DNA of 64,000 nt from Brevibacillus brevis (GTDB lineage Bacteria > Bacillota > Bacilli > Brevibacillales > Brevibacillaceae): contig NZ_CP030117.1 of assembly GCF_001039275.2 (NCBI RefSeq), positions 3,038,001-3,102,000 on the forward strand, given 5' to 3'. A program made the translations under genes and the position numbers. Numbering within the stretch: the first letter of the stretch is position 1; each line of letters opens with the position of its first letter. Positions 62,722 to 64,000 of the stretch are shown here, piece by piece. A model generated the notes under the pieces. The model saw nothing but the letters and a program-made list of their open reading frames with translations, was not told the origin of the DNA and did no database searches.

Positions 62722-63114
62722 ATGCAACGACACATGTGCAAAGGAAAAATTCACAGGGCGACAGTTACGCAGGCCGAATTGGATTACGTGGGGAGTATCA
62801 CAATTGACGTTGCTCTCATGGAAGCGGCAGATATCAAGCCATATGAAATCGTGCAAATAACCAGTTTGCGTAATGCCACGCGCTGGAAAACATACGCATT
62901 ACCCGGAGCATCGGGTAGCGGAGTCATCTGTCTGAACGGTCCACCTGCTCATCTATTCTCGCCAGGAGATCTGGTCATTATTTTGAGTATGGGCATGTAC
63001 GAAGAATCCGAGATCGAACAGCTCGTTCCCAAGGTCGTGTTTGTGGACGAACAGAATCGTATCACGAAAATAGAGGAGCATCATCTGATAAAGAATGGAG
63101 AGACACTGCCATAA
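62722..63114 (+). CDS. panD: Aspartate 1-decarboxylase PanD
   Basis: This 130-residue pyruvoyl enzyme makes beta-alanine for pantothenate. The self-cleavage site Gly24-Ser25 lies in YVGSITID, Lys9 of the active site region is in CKGKIHRATVTQ, and the fold motif GASGSGVICLNG is present. The ATG at 62722 follows AAAGGAGTG. A frame from 62701 begins within that ribosome site. No panB or panC gene is adjacent. Its stop overlaps the apparent N-terminal coding of the next gene. Confidence 0.93.
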   Translation: MQRHMCKGKIHRATVTQAELDYVGSITIDVALMEAADIKPYEIVQITSLRNATRWKTYALPGASGSGVICLNGPPAHLFSPGDLVIILSMGMYEESEIEQLVPKVVFVDEQNRITKIEEHHLIKNGETLP

Positions 63115-63152
63115 AACCGCCAAACGTAGGAAAATGGGGCAAGCACAAGCAC

Positions 63153-63845
63153 ATGGTCAAAGACGAACTTTTGCAGGAGTATTTGCCCAAAACCCGCGTG
63201 TACTCTCCAGAAGAGCTATGGGAGTATGCAGAAGCGTTTACACATGTGATGCTGAAGCCTTCGGGAGGCGGCGGTGGGGCAGGAATTATTCAAGTAACGG
63301 CGCGAGGAGAAGAGCAATATTTGGTTCATAGTGGGAGTCGTCGTCGCCTCGTGGATGGGAAAGAGGCGACGATCCGATACGTGGAATCGTTGTTTCGACC
63401 AAAAACATACCTGCTCCAGCCACGTATCCCACTCGGCAGAATCAACGGCAAGCCTTTTGACGTGCGTGTCATGATCCAGCGAAAGAGCAACAAGGAGCCC
63501 TGGAAAATAACGGGGTGGTGTGCAAAGCTTGCAGGACCGGGCTATGTCGTGACAAATGTGGCTCGCAGCCGTGGGAAAGTTTTGCCCATCCAGACCGCAA
63601 TCAAGCTGTCGAATATAAAAGCAGGCCCGCATCTCCTGCGTGATATCCGCATGGTAGCTGCGGCGGTAGCTAATCGTTTGGGAAGAGCCTATCCGACACT
63701 CCGGGAGATCGGTTTAGACTTAGGGATTGATGTGGATGGCAAACCATGGATTATTGAAGCCAACTTCCGACCCTCTCTTTCTCTCTTTCAAAAGCTGGAG
63801 GATAAGACCTTTTACAAACGAATTGTCTCCATGCGAAAACGATAA
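63153..63845 (+). CDS. YheC/YheD-family spore coat-associated protein
   Basis: This protein of at least 230 residues has an ATP-grasp-like fold of the YheC/YheD family. Marks are QEYLPKTRVYSPEELW, a Gly-rich PSGGGGGAGIIQV loop, PFDVRVMIQRK and IGLDLGIDVDGKPWIIEANFRP. Family members are linked to the spore coat. The first ATG is at 63153, but in-frame upstream codons from 63114 read like the usual N-terminus (VGKWGKHKH), with no ATG, GTG or TTG there. The true start may be a rare codon such as the ATA at 63111. Confidence 0.82.
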   Translation: MVKDELLQEYLPKTRVYSPEELWEYAEAFTHVMLKPSGGGGGAGIIQVTARGEEQYLVHSGSRRRLVDGKEATIRYVESLFRPKTYLLQPRIPLGRINGKPFDVRVMIQRKSNKEPWKITGWCAKLAGPGYVVTNVARSRGKVLPIQTAIKLSNIKAGPHLLRDIRMVAAAVANRLGRAYPTLREIGLDLGIDVDGKPWIIEANFRPSLSLFQKLEDKTFYKRIVSMRKR

Positions 63846-63847
63846 GA

Positions 63848-63906
63848 GGAAAACCACTTGTCGATGTAACAACGGTAAGATATGGCAGGTGGTTTCCCTT
63901 GTTTTT
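63848..63906 (+). terminator. Terminator after the YheC/YheD gene
   Basis: GGAAAACCACTTG at 63848-63860 pairs imperfectly with CAGGTGGTTTCC at 63886-63897, followed by CTTGTTTTTT. The remaining bases to 64000 are AT-rich and I see nothing else in them. Confidence 0.7.
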
Positions 63907-64000
63907 TACTTTCAATTATAGTAAGAAAAATGGTAATGATCTTACAATTACAACTATGGCGTTGCTACTAGCTAAGGGACGCAAAAGTTGATAGAATGCC

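Noticed and set aside
1..64000. CRISPR arrays, tRNA or rRNA genes, insertion sequences, phage genes
   Set aside because: I looked for spaced direct repeats, cloverleaf and GTTCGA-type T-loop patterns, and transposase motifs, and found none.

Overview
The window looks like chromosome of a spore-forming member of the Bacillales, most likely Brevibacillus or a close relative. The evidence is strong Shine-Dalgarno sites of the AGGAGG type, GTG and TTG starts, spore genes (a SleL-like spore cortex glycosidase, a YheC/YheD coat-associated protein, KapB), an S-box and a TPP riboswitch, and mid-range GC. The genus is inferred from gene content. I ran no database search.

Layout. (1) 1-9.4 kb is a complete cntKLMABCDFE operon for an opine metallophore of the staphylopine type. 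It holds a histidine racemase, a nicotianamine-synthase-like enzyme, an opine dehydrogenase, a five-part metal-complex importer and an MFS exporter, in the gene order known from Staphylococcus aureus. (2) 9.5-15.5 kb is a sulfide module: a NarL-type two-component system whose PAS domain carries a Cys cluster, then sulfide:quinone oxidoreductase, a DUF1641 protein, a CstB-like persulfide dioxygenase-rhodanese and a TauE/SafE exporter. A 16-bp palindrome resembling NreC sites lies just upstream. (3) 15.5-22.9 kb is an S-box (SAM-I) riboswitch controlling an oligopeptide-type ABC transporter, followed by an Xaa-Pro aminopeptidase. (4) 23-35 kb is a run of accessory enzymes and one-gene regulators: WYL, LysR, HxlR, two MerR-type, an EmrB-like drug exporter, a beta-lactamase-like hydrolase, a kinase-fold phosphotransferase and a GNAT. 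(5) 35.2-39.9 kb is a GAF/PucR regulator divergent from an aldehyde dehydrogenase and a beta-hydroxyacid dehydrogenase.

(6) 39.9-43.1 kb is an AT-rich insertion with a 34-residue class III lanthipeptide precursor and its LanKC synthetase, separated by a perfect 13-bp hairpin. The precursor gene is easy to miss because of its size. It has the class III leader motif (VLNLQKL) and a single Ser-x2-Ser-x2-Cys core followed by HWPWG. No transporter or protease is adjacent. I consider this the best candidate for an undescribed system in the window.

(7) 43.2-46.9 kb carries a thioredoxin-like protein, the spore glycosidase, AlaX and KapB. (8) 47-52.8 kb is a TPP-riboswitch operon that joins thiazole synthesis (thiS, thiG) with pyrimidine salvage (a YlmB-like deformylase, tenA, thiZXY). 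(9) 52.9-57.7 kb is an OmpR-type two-component system divergent from a LanFEG-like ABC transporter. (10) 57.6-64 kb holds a small membrane peptide, a secreted protein of unknown function, a tandem-duplicated PBP4-type carboxypeptidase with two complete active sites, an Ldh-family dehydrogenase, panD and a YheC/YheD protein.

No tRNA, rRNA, CRISPR array, insertion sequence or phage gene was seen.
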